A stretch of 64,000 bases of DNA from Flavobacterium sp. KMS (GTDB taxonomy: Bacteria > Bacteroidota > Bacteroidia > Flavobacteriales > Flavobacteriaceae). Below the pieces are notes generated by a model. The model was not told where the DNA came from. It saw only the letters and a program-made list of their open reading frames with translations, and searched no databases. The position numbers were made by a program, and so were the translations under genes. Where the stretch lies: contig NZ_JSYP01000024.1 in the NCBI RefSeq assembly GCF_000813005.1, positions 1 through 64,000 on the forward strand, written 5' to 3'. Position 1 is the stretch's first letter; each line of letters opens with the position of its first letter. This document shows, in pieces, positions 43,897 to 52,416 of this stretch.

Positions 43897-45708
43897 TTAA
43901 TAGCCATAATCGTTAAACAATTTTCCATTGCTTCCTTCAATAAGCTTTTGCCATATTGGCCAAAACTGTCTTGTATCTGGATCAACTCCAATCTTGTAAA
44001 TCGAATTTATCTTACTATCCGTAAGTGTACTCCAAGCAAAAGAGGTATAATCTGGTCCTGGATTTACATTCTCACCGCGATTTAATCCATAAATATCAAG
44101 AGTTACATTATCAGCTTTGTACTTATAATACAAAGTAGTTGGTACATCGGCATAATCTCCTGTGTGTTTTTGTAAATCGAACATTTTTTGCTTGGCTTCG
44201 TCTAATTTTACTTTAAGTAAATTCCAACGAATAAGTGCTTGTTTACGTTCCATTTCTCCAGTAAACTCATATTTATTTTCATCTACAATAGCATTGAACA
44301 TTGCTGTTTTACTACTTAAACCATTTACATAATTATCTACTTTTTGACTCTGATCTCCAGCAGCAAAAGCTCTTCTGCGTATTTCTTTTAAGTAAGGCGC
44401 AGCAGCTGCAGGGCCTTCTAATTCATTAGCAGCTTCGGCAGCAATTAAAAGCACTTCGGCATAACGCATATAAATTTTATTTACTCCATCATCATTTGTA
44501 GAAGTCACAAAACGAGTCATCCATTCGTAACGGTATTTACCAAAATACCATTTATTTAATGCTCCTAATTCTTGCTTGGCGATTCCATTTACTGGTTTAC
44601 CATATAAGTAAGGTACACAGGTAACATCTCTACGACTATCTGCTTTATCGTAATCATAAAAAATAGTAGGTAGTGGTCCTGCCGAACCTCCACGGTTAGC
44701 TCCATTTGCATGAAATTGATCTACATCTGTATGTTTTACAGCAAAACTGTATAACATTCTTCCTCTACCATCTGCAAAAGGAATTTCCCAAAGAGATTCC
44801 CCTCCTGCCGTAATGTTTTCCTGGTTATATTTTCTCCAGAATGTTTCAAATGAAGCTTCCAAATTAGCTTTCCCACTCTGAATAACTGAACGAGATTCAT
44901 CTAATGCCAATTTATACATTTTATCTACCGAAAGTTCTACATCATTACTTCTATGAACACCGTCTGGATATTGCTGAAATCCACTAGCAACCAATGCTAA
45001 ACGAGCACGTAATCCTTTTACAAAAGCTTTATTAATGCGTTCTACACTTGCAGTAGCAGCACTTTCATTAGGCCATGGAACTAATGTAGCGGCTTCTCCT
45101 AAATCCTGAATAATTTGCTTATAAATTACATCACGACTTGATTTTGGCAAATAAATGGTTTCTGTATTAACTGGCTCAAAACGAGCAGGTACATCGCCAT
45201 GTGCTTTAACTAAATCTGCGTAAAATACAGCACGCAATGTTAAAGCCTCTCCTAATAAATATCCAAATTCTGTTCCTGGTTTTGGGTCACCATATTTACG
45301 AATACCGTTGATACAAATATTAGCTCGCTCGATTCCCGTATACATAGATGTCCAAGGATTACCTCCACCACCATCTGTTACCTCCAGATTCATCTGGCTA
45401 TTAGTAGGCTTTGCATCGTAAATACTTAAACTTGCTTTATCATCAGAAGTAGATTCTGAAGCATTATACCACTCAGTATCTGTATTAAATCCGTAAAAAG
45501 GAAGAAAACGACCTCTGTGTCCATTAGTTTCAGCAAAGGCCACTTTAATACCATCAACTGCACCTTTGGTTAATCCCTCATTAGAAAAAATATCCTGTTC
45601 GTCTAATGTTGATTTTCCGGGAGCATCCAAATAATCTTCTGAAAACTCTTGGCAAGCACTAAAAAGACTTGCTAAAATTAGTCCTGCTATTATTATTTTA
45701 TGTTTCAT
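43897..45708 (-). CDS. SusD/RagB-family outer-membrane lipoprotein (unit 2)
   Basis: The 603-residue protein has lipobox LFSAC (Cys near 19). It shows SusD-like helices (YLLGEALTLRAVFYADLVKAHGDVPARFEPVNTE), VERINKAFVKGLRARLALVA and the C-terminal IYMRYAEVLLIAAEAANEL, YLKEIRRRAFA, ENKYEFTGEMERKQALIRWNL and FWPIWQKLIEGS. It is the glycan-binding partner of the SusC encoded 18 bp upstream. It is much diverged from the unit 1 SusD, which suggests a different oligomer. Confidence 0.95.
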   Translation of the reverse strand: MKHKIIIAGLILASLFSACQEFSEDYLDAPGKSTLDEQDIFSNEGLTKGAVDGIKVAFAETNGHRGRFLPFYGFNTDTEWYNASESTSDDKASLSIYDAKPTNSQMNLEVTDGGGGNPWTSMYTGIERANICINGIRKYGDPKPGTEFGYLLGEALTLRAVFYADLVKAHGDVPARFEPVNTETIYLPKSSRDVIYKQIIQDLGEAATLVPWPNESAATASVERINKAFVKGLRARLALVASGFQQYPDGVHRSNDVELSVDKMYKLALDESRSVIQSGKANLEASFETFWRKYNQENITAGGESLWEIPFADGRGRMLYSFAVKHTDVDQFHANGANRGGSAGPLPTIFYDYDKADSRRDVTCVPYLYGKPVNGIAKQELGALNKWYFGKYRYEWMTRFVTSTNDDGVNKIYMRYAEVLLIAAEAANELEGPAAAAPYLKEIRRRAFAAGDQSQKVDNYVNGLSSKTAMFNAIVDENKYEFTGEMERKQALIRWNLLKVKLDEAKQKMFDLQKHTGDYADVPTTLYYKYKADNVTLDIYGLNRGENVNPGPDYTSFAWSTLTDSKINSIYKIGVDPDTRQFWPIWQKLIEGSNGKLFNDYGY

Positions 45709-45726
45709 CTTTTGATACGTGTTAAA

Positions 45727-48700
45727 TTAAAAAGCTAGATTTAAACCAAAAACCATTTGCCTGCTACGCGGATATGCAGAGTAATCTACTCCCGGAGTTA
45801 GCGGTGTTTTTCTTCTTGTAGAAACCTCAGGATCTGGTCCTGAATAATTCGTAAGAAGGAAAACATTAGTAGCTGTTAGGTAAAATCTTAATTTAGAAAC
45901 TCCCAATGCTGAAATAAGAGAATTTGGAGATGTATATCCTAATGTAAGCGTATTAAGTCTTAAAAAAGAACCATCTTCGACTGCCCAATCATTAAAAACA
46001 AAACGATTCATATATGGTGACCACATTGTTGTATTAGCGTTAAGAGCTGCTAATTGAGTAGGATCTGTTACTAACTGTCCAGAAGCCGGATCAAGATTTG
46101 TCCATCTGTTACCATCGGCCATATCTGTACTTAAATTTCTATATTGCCCATTTGGCGTAGAAGTCGTAAATTCAACTTTATTAGCATTATAAACATCATT
46201 ACCAATACTATAGTTAAAAGAAGCTGAAAGGTCAAATCCATAAGCGTTACCGTTAATTACAAAACCTCCACTATATTTTGGGTTAGAATTACCAATTATT
46301 GTACGATCATCTACAGTCACCACTCCATCACCGTTTAAATCTTTTAACTTCATACTTCCTGGTCGCACAGGACCAACAATACCCGAGCTGTTTGTAATTC
46401 CTGGTTTTAAAGTATATTTCGTTCCATCATAATCAAAATCAGATACTTCATAACGACCATCATTCTTAAAGCCATACATCATACCTATTGGCTGACCCAC
46501 TTTTACCTGATAATCTCCATCTATCGCCGAATTCCAAGTGCTTGAAGGATTAAAACTATTCATAACTCCAAGAGAGTTAATGCGGTTTTTATTTATACCT
46601 ACGTTAAAAGAAAAATTCAAACCATAATTTTGTTTTTGTAATGCCACAACATTTAGAGTAGCTTCAAAACCTGTATTTTGAGTTTCTCCCATGTTTCGAT
46701 ATTGGCTCGAATAACCTGATCCTGCTATAAGGAAATTTATCAAAAGATCTTTAGTTACATTTTTATACATTTCTACAGAACCATTTACACGGCTTCTGAA
46801 AAAATCAAAATCTATTCCTAAGTTCTGCGTTACTGTAGTCTCCCATTTTAAGTCTGGATTAAACAAGATCGTCGGTGCAGCCCAATAGTTTTCTGTACCA
46901 TCTATCCAAGAAGATGGCGTTGATTCTAACGTTTTTACTGTTTGTCCAGTTGGGATATTATTATTCCCAGCTTCACCATAACTCAATCTTACTTTAAGTG
47001 AGTTTATCCAGGAAACCTCTTTTAAGAAACTTTCTTCAGATATTTTCCAAGCTGCTGCTGCTGCAGGGAAAAATCCCCATTTATTACCGTCGGCAAACTT
47101 ACTAGAACCATCGGCACGATATGTTGCTGTAAAAAGATAACGATCTTTATAATCGTAATTTAGACGTCCAAAAAACGAAAGTAATTTATCATCTGCAAAA
47201 TAATAATTATCTACAGAGATAGGTTTACCTTGTGAAGTCAATTTTTTAGCTTGTTCAAAATCAAAAAACGTTGGAAAACCTTGTAAAGTAGTATTTACAT
47301 CATTTCTTTGATAATTAATAGACTCTTCTCCTACAAGGATTTTTAAATTATGATTATCACCCAATGCTTTTTTAAAGTCATAATTAAGGGTATTTGCGTT
47401 TCTAAAACGAACTTCTGTACGATCACTCATTATAAGTGCAGGCATTCCTTGTAGTGTAGCAGCAGGTTTATTGGCCACATAATAAGTAGAACGTCCGTAA
47501 AAACGAGAATCTAAATAACTATAATTATCAAGTCCTAAATCTGTTTTAAAAACCAGTTTATCAGTAATTTTCCATGAAAAACTACCCAACATATTAAAGT
47601 TTTTTCTAAGCTGCTGACGGTCATTATCGGCTACAGCCACAAAAGGATTTACAAGATAACCTGATACTGCCTCATCTGTATCATCTGTAGTTAAACCTGG
47701 CATTGGTAATGGCGAATATCCCACAGCGTGTTTTAAACGAGAATCATTTGATGAAACTTCATTTTGTTCATTAGCTCCTCCTCCGTTTATTTCTGAATTA
47801 GAGTAACGCATCGTAAAGGTAAGATCAACTTTTTCACTCGCTTTACTTTTTAGCGCAAGCGATAAGTTATCTCTTTTAAAATCTGAACCTTGCATAATAG
47901 CAGTTTCATCATAATGCGCATAATTAAAATTGAAATTAATTTTATCCGAACCACCACGTATGGCTAAATCGCGGCTTTGAACTTCTCCAGTACGTCCATA
48001 AATTTGTTTTTGCCAGTTGTCCCCCTTTAAACCTTTATAAATATCATAATCTTGCCATGATCCAAAATATTTTTCATACGAATCTGCGTTTCCTTTTTCG
48101 AGCAAAGCATATTCATATTGCCACTTTACAAAATCATCTGGCGCAAGAACATCAATTTCATTTGCCATCTTTTTCATTCCGTAGAACATATTAAAGTTCA
48201 CTGCAATTTTACCATCTTTACCACTTTTGGTAGTAATAATAATAACCCCATTTGCACCTCTCGAACCATAAATAGCTGTAGATGCAGCATCTTTTAAGGT
48301 GGTAATAGTATCAATATCAGATGGAGAAATATCGTTCATACTATTTACAGGAAATCCATCTACTATTATTAATGGAGAGCTATCTTGTGTTAAAGATCCT
48401 CCTCCACGAATTCTAATTTTAACCTCAGAATCTGGTGAACCTTCTGAAGATATTACCTGAACCCCAGCTATACGCCCTGTTAGAGCTTCGGCTACGTTTG
48501 CAATAGGTGTCTTTCTTACATCGTTACCCGATAAAGTAGAAACAGCGCCAGTTAAATCCCCTTTTTTTACTGACCCATATCCAATAACAACAACTTCGTT
48601 TAATGTATTGGCATCTTCATTTAATACAATATCTATTTTGTTTTTTCCTGTTAGAGCAACTTCTTTAGTTTTAAACCCTATAAACGAAAAAGTTAATATC

Positions 48701-48936
48701 GCTTTCGGATTGGTAAGTTTGATTTTATAATGTCCGTCAAAGTCGGTCGAAACACCATTCTTTGATCCTTTTTCTAATACATTTACACCTGGTAAAGTTA
48801 AACCTGCTGCATCTTTAACGGTACCTTCTATTGTTACATCCTGAGCAAAAATTTGATTGCTCATGAAAAATATCAGAAAAAAGGCCCAGACAAAATAACT
48901 TCTTGTCCCTTTTTTTAATAAATGGTTATTATTCAT
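45727..48936 (-). CDS. SusC/RagA-family TonB-dependent transporter (unit 2)
   Basis: The 1069-residue protein has a signal peptide ending IFAQ, a regulatory-like domain (IEGTVKDAAGLTLPGVNVLEKGS), a TonB box and plug (EVVVIGYGSVKKGDLTGAVSTL, IRGGGSLTQDSSPLIIVDGFP, ASTAIYGSRGANGVIIITT) and a barrel ending QMVFGLNLAF. Outer-membrane importer of pectic oligomers with its SusD. It lies 41 bp downstream of GH28 within unit 2, an unusual order because the enzyme precedes the transporter. Confidence 0.96.
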   Translation of the reverse strand: MNNNHLLKKGTRSYFVWAFFLIFFMSNQIFAQDVTIEGTVKDAAGLTLPGVNVLEKGSKNGVSTDFDGHYKIKLTNPKAILTFSFIGFKTKEVALTGKNKIDIVLNEDANTLNEVVVIGYGSVKKGDLTGAVSTLSGNDVRKTPIANVAEALTGRIAGVQVISSEGSPDSEVKIRIRGGGSLTQDSSPLIIVDGFPVNSMNDISPSDIDTITTLKDAASTAIYGSRGANGVIIITTKSGKDGKIAVNFNMFYGMKKMANEIDVLAPDDFVKWQYEYALLEKGNADSYEKYFGSWQDYDIYKGLKGDNWQKQIYGRTGEVQSRDLAIRGGSDKINFNFNYAHYDETAIMQGSDFKRDNLSLALKSKASEKVDLTFTMRYSNSEINGGGANEQNEVSSNDSRLKHAVGYSPLPMPGLTTDDTDEAVSGYLVNPFVAVADNDRQQLRKNFNMLGSFSWKITDKLVFKTDLGLDNYSYLDSRFYGRSTYYVANKPAATLQGMPALIMSDRTEVRFRNANTLNYDFKKALGDNHNLKILVGEESINYQRNDVNTTLQGFPTFFDFEQAKKLTSQGKPISVDNYYFADDKLLSFFGRLNYDYKDRYLFTATYRADGSSKFADGNKWGFFPAAAAAWKISEESFLKEVSWINSLKVRLSYGEAGNNNIPTGQTVKTLESTPSSWIDGTENYWAAPTILFNPDLKWETTVTQNLGIDFDFFRSRVNGSVEMYKNVTKDLLINFLIAGSGYSSQYRNMGETQNTGFEATLNVVALQKQNYGLNFSFNVGINKNRINSLGVMNSFNPSSTWNSAIDGDYQVKVGQPIGMMYGFKNDGRYEVSDFDYDGTKYTLKPGITNSSGIVGPVRPGSMKLKDLNGDGVVTVDDRTIIGNSNPKYSGGFVINGNAYGFDLSASFNYSIGNDVYNANKVEFTTSTPNGQYRNLSTDMADGNRWTNLDPASGQLVTDPTQLAALNANTTMWSPYMNRFVFNDWAVEDGSFLRLNTLTLGYTSPNSLISALGVSKLRFYLTATNVFLLTNYSGPDPEVSTRRKTPLTPGVDYSAYPRSRQMVFGLNLAF

Positions 48937-48977
48937 AAATTTGGTTTTAATAGTTAAGGTTTATTTGTTTTGGTAGT

Positions 48978-50444
48978 TTATTTTATGTTCTTCATTTTAA
49001 TACCATTGATATAAGTATTATTAAACTTTAAATTCTTTACATGTTTAAGCGAATATGGTTTTTCTACTTTATCGATTCTAACATTGGTGAACGTGATATT
49101 TTCTATAGGCGATTGCTCATATCCATCGGCTAGAATACCAAACTTTCCTCCATTTTTCACTTTAATATTTTCTAGATTAATGTTTCGTATTGCTGGAATA
49201 AAATCACCTACTTGGCTACCATAGATATCATAAAACATGGTAACTCTCAAAACACTTTCGGCAACGGTTCCTACTTCAATATTCCTTACATAAACATTCT
49301 CTGTAAGTCCACCTCTTTTTGAATTCGTTTTGATTCGAATAGCTCTATCTAGATTAGGACTATCCATGATGCAATTTTCTACAAAAACATTGCTTACACC
49401 AGCAGATATCTCACTTCCCATTACAACTCCTCCATGACCATCTATCATTTTACAGTTTTGAACAATGATATTTTTACTCGGAATCCCAACTCTTCTTCCA
49501 TCCCCATCTCTACCAGATTTTATAGCTATACAATCATCACCAGTATTAAAAGTGCAGTTTCTGATAATTACATTTTGAGAATATTCCGGATCACAACCAT
49601 CATTATTAGGTCCATGACTTATTATAGTTACACCATCGACGATTACATCTCTGGATTTCATAGGATGAATAACCCATGAAGGCACATCGATAATTTTTAC
49701 ATCTTTTACCAAAACAGTATTACACTCGAAGAACTCTAAGAAGTTTGGGCGTATATAATGACCTTCTCCAAAAACTCTTTCGGCTACCGGAGTTCCTATT
49801 TCTCCCATTTCTACCAAAGCTGGACGATTAAGTGCATCATTCTGACTTGGCATTCCTTTTTCCCAACCATACCCCTTACCAGCCCAAGTCCACCAGTTTT
49901 TAGTATTAGATTGACCGTTAAGCATTCCTTTTCCGGTTACTGCAACATTTGTTTTTTTGTAAGCATATATAAAAGGAGAATAATTCATCATTTCTGTTCC
50001 CTCAAAAGAGGTATGAACTATAGGATAATCTTTAGAATTTGTACTAAATAAAATCTCTGCATTATCATCCAGAAACAAATTCACATTATTGTCTAAATGT
50101 ATTGCTCCTGTAAAATATTTTCCGTTTGGCACTACTACCTTACCACCACCACTTGCAACACAAGCTTCGATAGCTTTTTTAAACGCTAGCGTATTATCTG
50201 TTACACCATCAGATATTGCTCCATACTCATTTATGTTAAAATTTTTATCTGGAAATTTTGTAGTAGGAATTTTTTTAATTATTTCTTCCATTTCCTTCCA
50301 TGGATTTTTTTGAGCTTGCAATTTAGAAGAAGTAATACACGATAAAAATAAAGCTGTAATTACTATATAAATATATTTAGTATTCGCAAGTATTGGTTTA
50401 TTTATAAGCATTGTGGTATAGTTTTTAGAATTCGTTTTCAACAA
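48978..50444 (-). CDS. GH28 polygalacturonase family glycoside hydrolase, first gene of unit 2
   Basis: The beta-helix GH28 shows INEYGAISDGVTDNTLAF at the start, then SHGPNNDGCDPEYSQNV, TGDDCIAIKSGRDGDGRR, DGHGGVVMGSEISAG and DRAIRIKTNSKRGG, so all catalytic Asp, His and Arg/Lys positions are present. The start at 50444 gives 488 residues; the ATG at 50411 (MLINKPILANTKYIYIVIT) gives a more typical signal peptide ending KLQAQ and may be the true start. It acts on polygalacturonate or rhamnogalacturonan. It follows the unit 2 promoter/operator directly. Confidence 0.93.
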   Translation of the reverse strand: MLKTNSKNYTTMLINKPILANTKYIYIVITALFLSCITSSKLQAQKNPWKEMEEIIKKIPTTKFPDKNFNINEYGAISDGVTDNTLAFKKAIEACVASGGGKVVVPNGKYFTGAIHLDNNVNLFLDDNAEILFSTNSKDYPIVHTSFEGTEMMNYSPFIYAYKKTNVAVTGKGMLNGQSNTKNWWTWAGKGYGWEKGMPSQNDALNRPALVEMGEIGTPVAERVFGEGHYIRPNFLEFFECNTVLVKDVKIIDVPSWVIHPMKSRDVIVDGVTIISHGPNNDGCDPEYSQNVIIRNCTFNTGDDCIAIKSGRDGDGRRVGIPSKNIIVQNCKMIDGHGGVVMGSEISAGVSNVFVENCIMDSPNLDRAIRIKTNSKRGGLTENVYVRNIEVGTVAESVLRVTMFYDIYGSQVGDFIPAIRNINLENIKVKNGGKFGILADGYEQSPIENITFTNVRIDKVEKPYSLKHVKNLKFNNTYINGIKMKNIK

Positions 50445-50457
50445 TTAAATATTTTAA

Positions 50458-50503
50458 TGTAATCGATTACACGAAAATATATAATTACTTTGAATGCGCC
50501 AAA
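50458..50503 (-). promoter_or_regulatory. Promoter and LacI-type operator of pectin unit 2
   Basis: Perfect palindrome TGTAATCGATTACA at 50458-50471, preceded on the minus strand by TATATTTT (50474-50481) as -7 and, 18 bp further up, TTTG (50500-50503) as -33. The surroundings match the unit 1 promoter over about 80 bp, evidence of a duplicated promoter module. Confidence 0.82.
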
Positions 50504-50622
50504 TATATTTAGATAAAAATTAGATATTTAATTTTTAATCACAAATAAAATTATATTTAGTTCAAAAAAACTAATAAATTATTACTATAATGCACTTTTA
50601 AAAGCCTTACTAAAGAAATAAA

Positions 50623-50634
50623 GTAATCGATAAC
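50623..50634. promoter_or_regulatory. Imperfect operator upstream of the LacI gene
   Basis: GTAATCGATAAC keeps the ATCGAT core and most of both arms of TGTAATCGATTACA. It lies about 70 bp before the regulator ATG and suggests autoregulation. Confidence 0.5.
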
Positions 50635-50665
50635 AACTACCAGCCATTAATGTTAAAAAAATTCT

Positions 50666-50673
50666 TATTTTTG
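50666..50673 (+). promoter_or_regulatory. -7 promoter element TATTTTTG of the LacI gene
   Basis: Exact match to TAnnTTTG, 29 bp before the ATG. No clear TTG at -33. Confidence 0.5.
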
Positions 50674-50702
50674 TAACTTACTAATAAAAAGACTACTGCT
50701 GC

Positions 50703-51731
50703 ATGAGCGAAAAAATAACTATTTATGATATTGCCGAAAGATTAAATATCACTGCTGCTACTGTATCTAGAGCATTAAATAATAATCCTAAGATCAAAGA
50801 AAGTACGCGCAAGTTAGTTATAGAAACAGCTGCTGCGATGAACTACAAACAAAACAGACTTGCTCTTGCTCTACAGAGTGGAAGAAGCAATAATGTAGGT
50901 GTTATTGTTCCTCGTATAGATAGTAACTTTTTTGCCTCGGTAATTAGAGGTATCGAAGAAGAATTACACCCTCATGGTTTTCATGTTATTATTTGTCAAA
51001 CTCATGAAAATCCAAAAAGAGAAAATGAAAACTTACATACATTACTTGATGCTCAGGTAGATGGGATTTTAATGTCGGTTACTGACGTTACAAATGAAAA
51101 CGATACAGCATTTATGAATATCGTTAACAATGACGTTCCGCTAATATTTTTTGATAGAAAAAAAGACATCAACGGAGTAAGTTCTGTAACAATCGATGAC
51201 TTTAAAGGTGGATACGAAACTACCAAACATCTTATTAATCAGGGATGTAAATCTATTGCACATTTTTCTGGAGATCAGTCGCTGGAAATTTTCAAAAACA
51301 GGTTTCTTGGTTACAAACAGGCTTTATTAGATTCTGGATTAACATTTGACGAAAAATATGTTATCCAATCCAAGAGTAGTGTTGATGCAGGAAAAGAAGC
51401 ATTAGATATTTTAATGCAATACGATACGCCACCAGACGCTATATTTTCTTCGAGTGACTTTGCAGCTTTGGGAGCAATTCAGGAATTGAGAGCCAGAGAT
51501 ATTAATATTCCAGCCGATTTTTGTGTTGCTGGTTTTAGTAACGAACCTTTTACTAAATTCATGGAACTTTCTATAACTTCAGTAGATCAGTCTCCACTAG
51601 AAATGGGTAAAATGGCAGCTCGTGTTTTCTTGGAACAAATGGAGAAAACAGATAAAATCATGATAGAAAAAAAGGTAGTCCTGAAGCCTGAATTACACAT
51701 CCGTAAATCATCTGCAAGAACTACCCATTAA
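50703..51731 (+). CDS. LacI-family regulator of the pectin locus
   Basis: The 342-residue protein begins with a LacI helix-turn-helix (ITIYDIAERLNITAATVSRALNNNPKI) and hinge helix (NRLALALQSGRSNNVGVIVP). A periplasmic-binding-protein-like effector domain follows (NFFASVIRGIEEELHPHGFHVIICQTHENP; ARDINIPADFCVAGFSNEPFTKFMELSITSVDQSP). It is divergent from unit 2. Four close copies of TGTAATCGATTACA lie at the pectin promoters, exactly the kind of palindrome LacI proteins bind, so it is the obvious local regulator. The inducer is unknown; a pathway intermediate such as galacturonate or 2-keto-3-deoxygluconate is a reasonable guess. Confidence 0.92.
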   Translation: MSEKITIYDIAERLNITAATVSRALNNNPKIKESTRKLVIETAAAMNYKQNRLALALQSGRSNNVGVIVPRIDSNFFASVIRGIEEELHPHGFHVIICQTHENPKRENENLHTLLDAQVDGILMSVTDVTNENDTAFMNIVNNDVPLIFFDRKKDINGVSSVTIDDFKGGYETTKHLINQGCKSIAHFSGDQSLEIFKNRFLGYKQALLDSGLTFDEKYVIQSKSSVDAGKEALDILMQYDTPPDAIFSSSDFAALGAIQELRARDINIPADFCVAGFSNEPFTKFMELSITSVDQSPLEMGKMAARVFLEQMEKTDKIMIEKKVVLKPELHIRKSSARTTH

Positions 51732-52167
51732 TATTTTTAAACATCACATTTAAGTTTTTTTACCATTAAGGTATTAAGAAAAATTAAGTTTTATAAGCGT
51801 TTCGCTTAAATGAACTTATATAACTTATATGGTTAACTTTTATATTTTAAACCATTTTTACCATTTAGATATTTTCTTTTTACCATTTAGATATTAAGAA
51901 AAATTAAGGTTTATAAGCGTTTCGCTTAAATAAACTTATATAACTTATATGGTTAACTTTTATATTTTAAACCATTTTTACCATTTAGATATTTTCTTTT
52001 TACCATTTAGATATTAAGAAAAATTAAGTTTTATAAACGTTTCGCTTAAATGAACTTATATAACTTATATGGTTACCTTTTTGAAACATATAAGTCACTT
52101 AAGAAAATATAAGTTTTATAAAAAATTAAACTCTAAAGAGTATTATTTTGAGTAAAACAACCGCGAA
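51732..52167. repeat. 120-bp tandem repeat array
   Basis: AACTTATATAACTTATATGG recurs with a period of exactly 120 bp at 51813, 51933 and 52053; the array spans about 51766-52085. Each unit also holds AAGCGTTTCGCTT and two CCATTTAGATATT words. The related ACATATAAGT...ATATAAG piece follows at 52086-52115. No ORF. Confidence 0.9.
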
Positions 52168-52271
52168 CTTGTCACCCTGAGGAACGAAGGGTTTCCACAA
52201 GAAACTAACACAAAGTATTTTTTAGGTTATCGAACTACTCACGGAGACCCTTCGTTCCTCAGGGTGACAAG
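52168..52271. repeat. Inverted-repeat element with 25-bp perfect arms
   Basis: The left arm begins CTTGTCACCCTGAGG at 52168 and the right arm ends CCTCAGGGTGACAAG at 52271; the arms are perfectly complementary over 25 bp, with 54 bp between them. Same family as the blocks at 27.9, 28.1 and 42.1 kb, but the most symmetrical copy. Confidence 0.9.
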
Positions 52272-52289
52272 ATTGGGTGGGAATTAAAC

Positions 52290-52320
52290 AAAAAAAGACC
52301 ATCATTTCTGATAGTCTTTT
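52290..52320 (-). terminator. Terminator of uxaB-uxaA
   Basis: AAAGACCATCA pairs with TGATAGTCTTT around TTTC with one mismatch; on the minus strand T residues follow. About 100 bp past the uxaA stop. Confidence 0.75.
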
Positions 52321-52416
52321 ACTTAACTTTTCTTAATGCCTTAATGGTTCAAATCTTTGCTTACTTTGCGAAAATCTTTGCTTACTTTGCGGTTAAATTT
52401 TTAGCCACAAACCTGT

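Noticed and set aside
51766..52085. Possible CRISPR or iteron origin
   Set aside because: The 120-bp units are head to tail with no unique spacers, and no replication gene is near.
52168..52271. Insertion sequence
   Set aside because: Perfect inverted arms but only 104 bp and no transposase; recorded as a repeat element.
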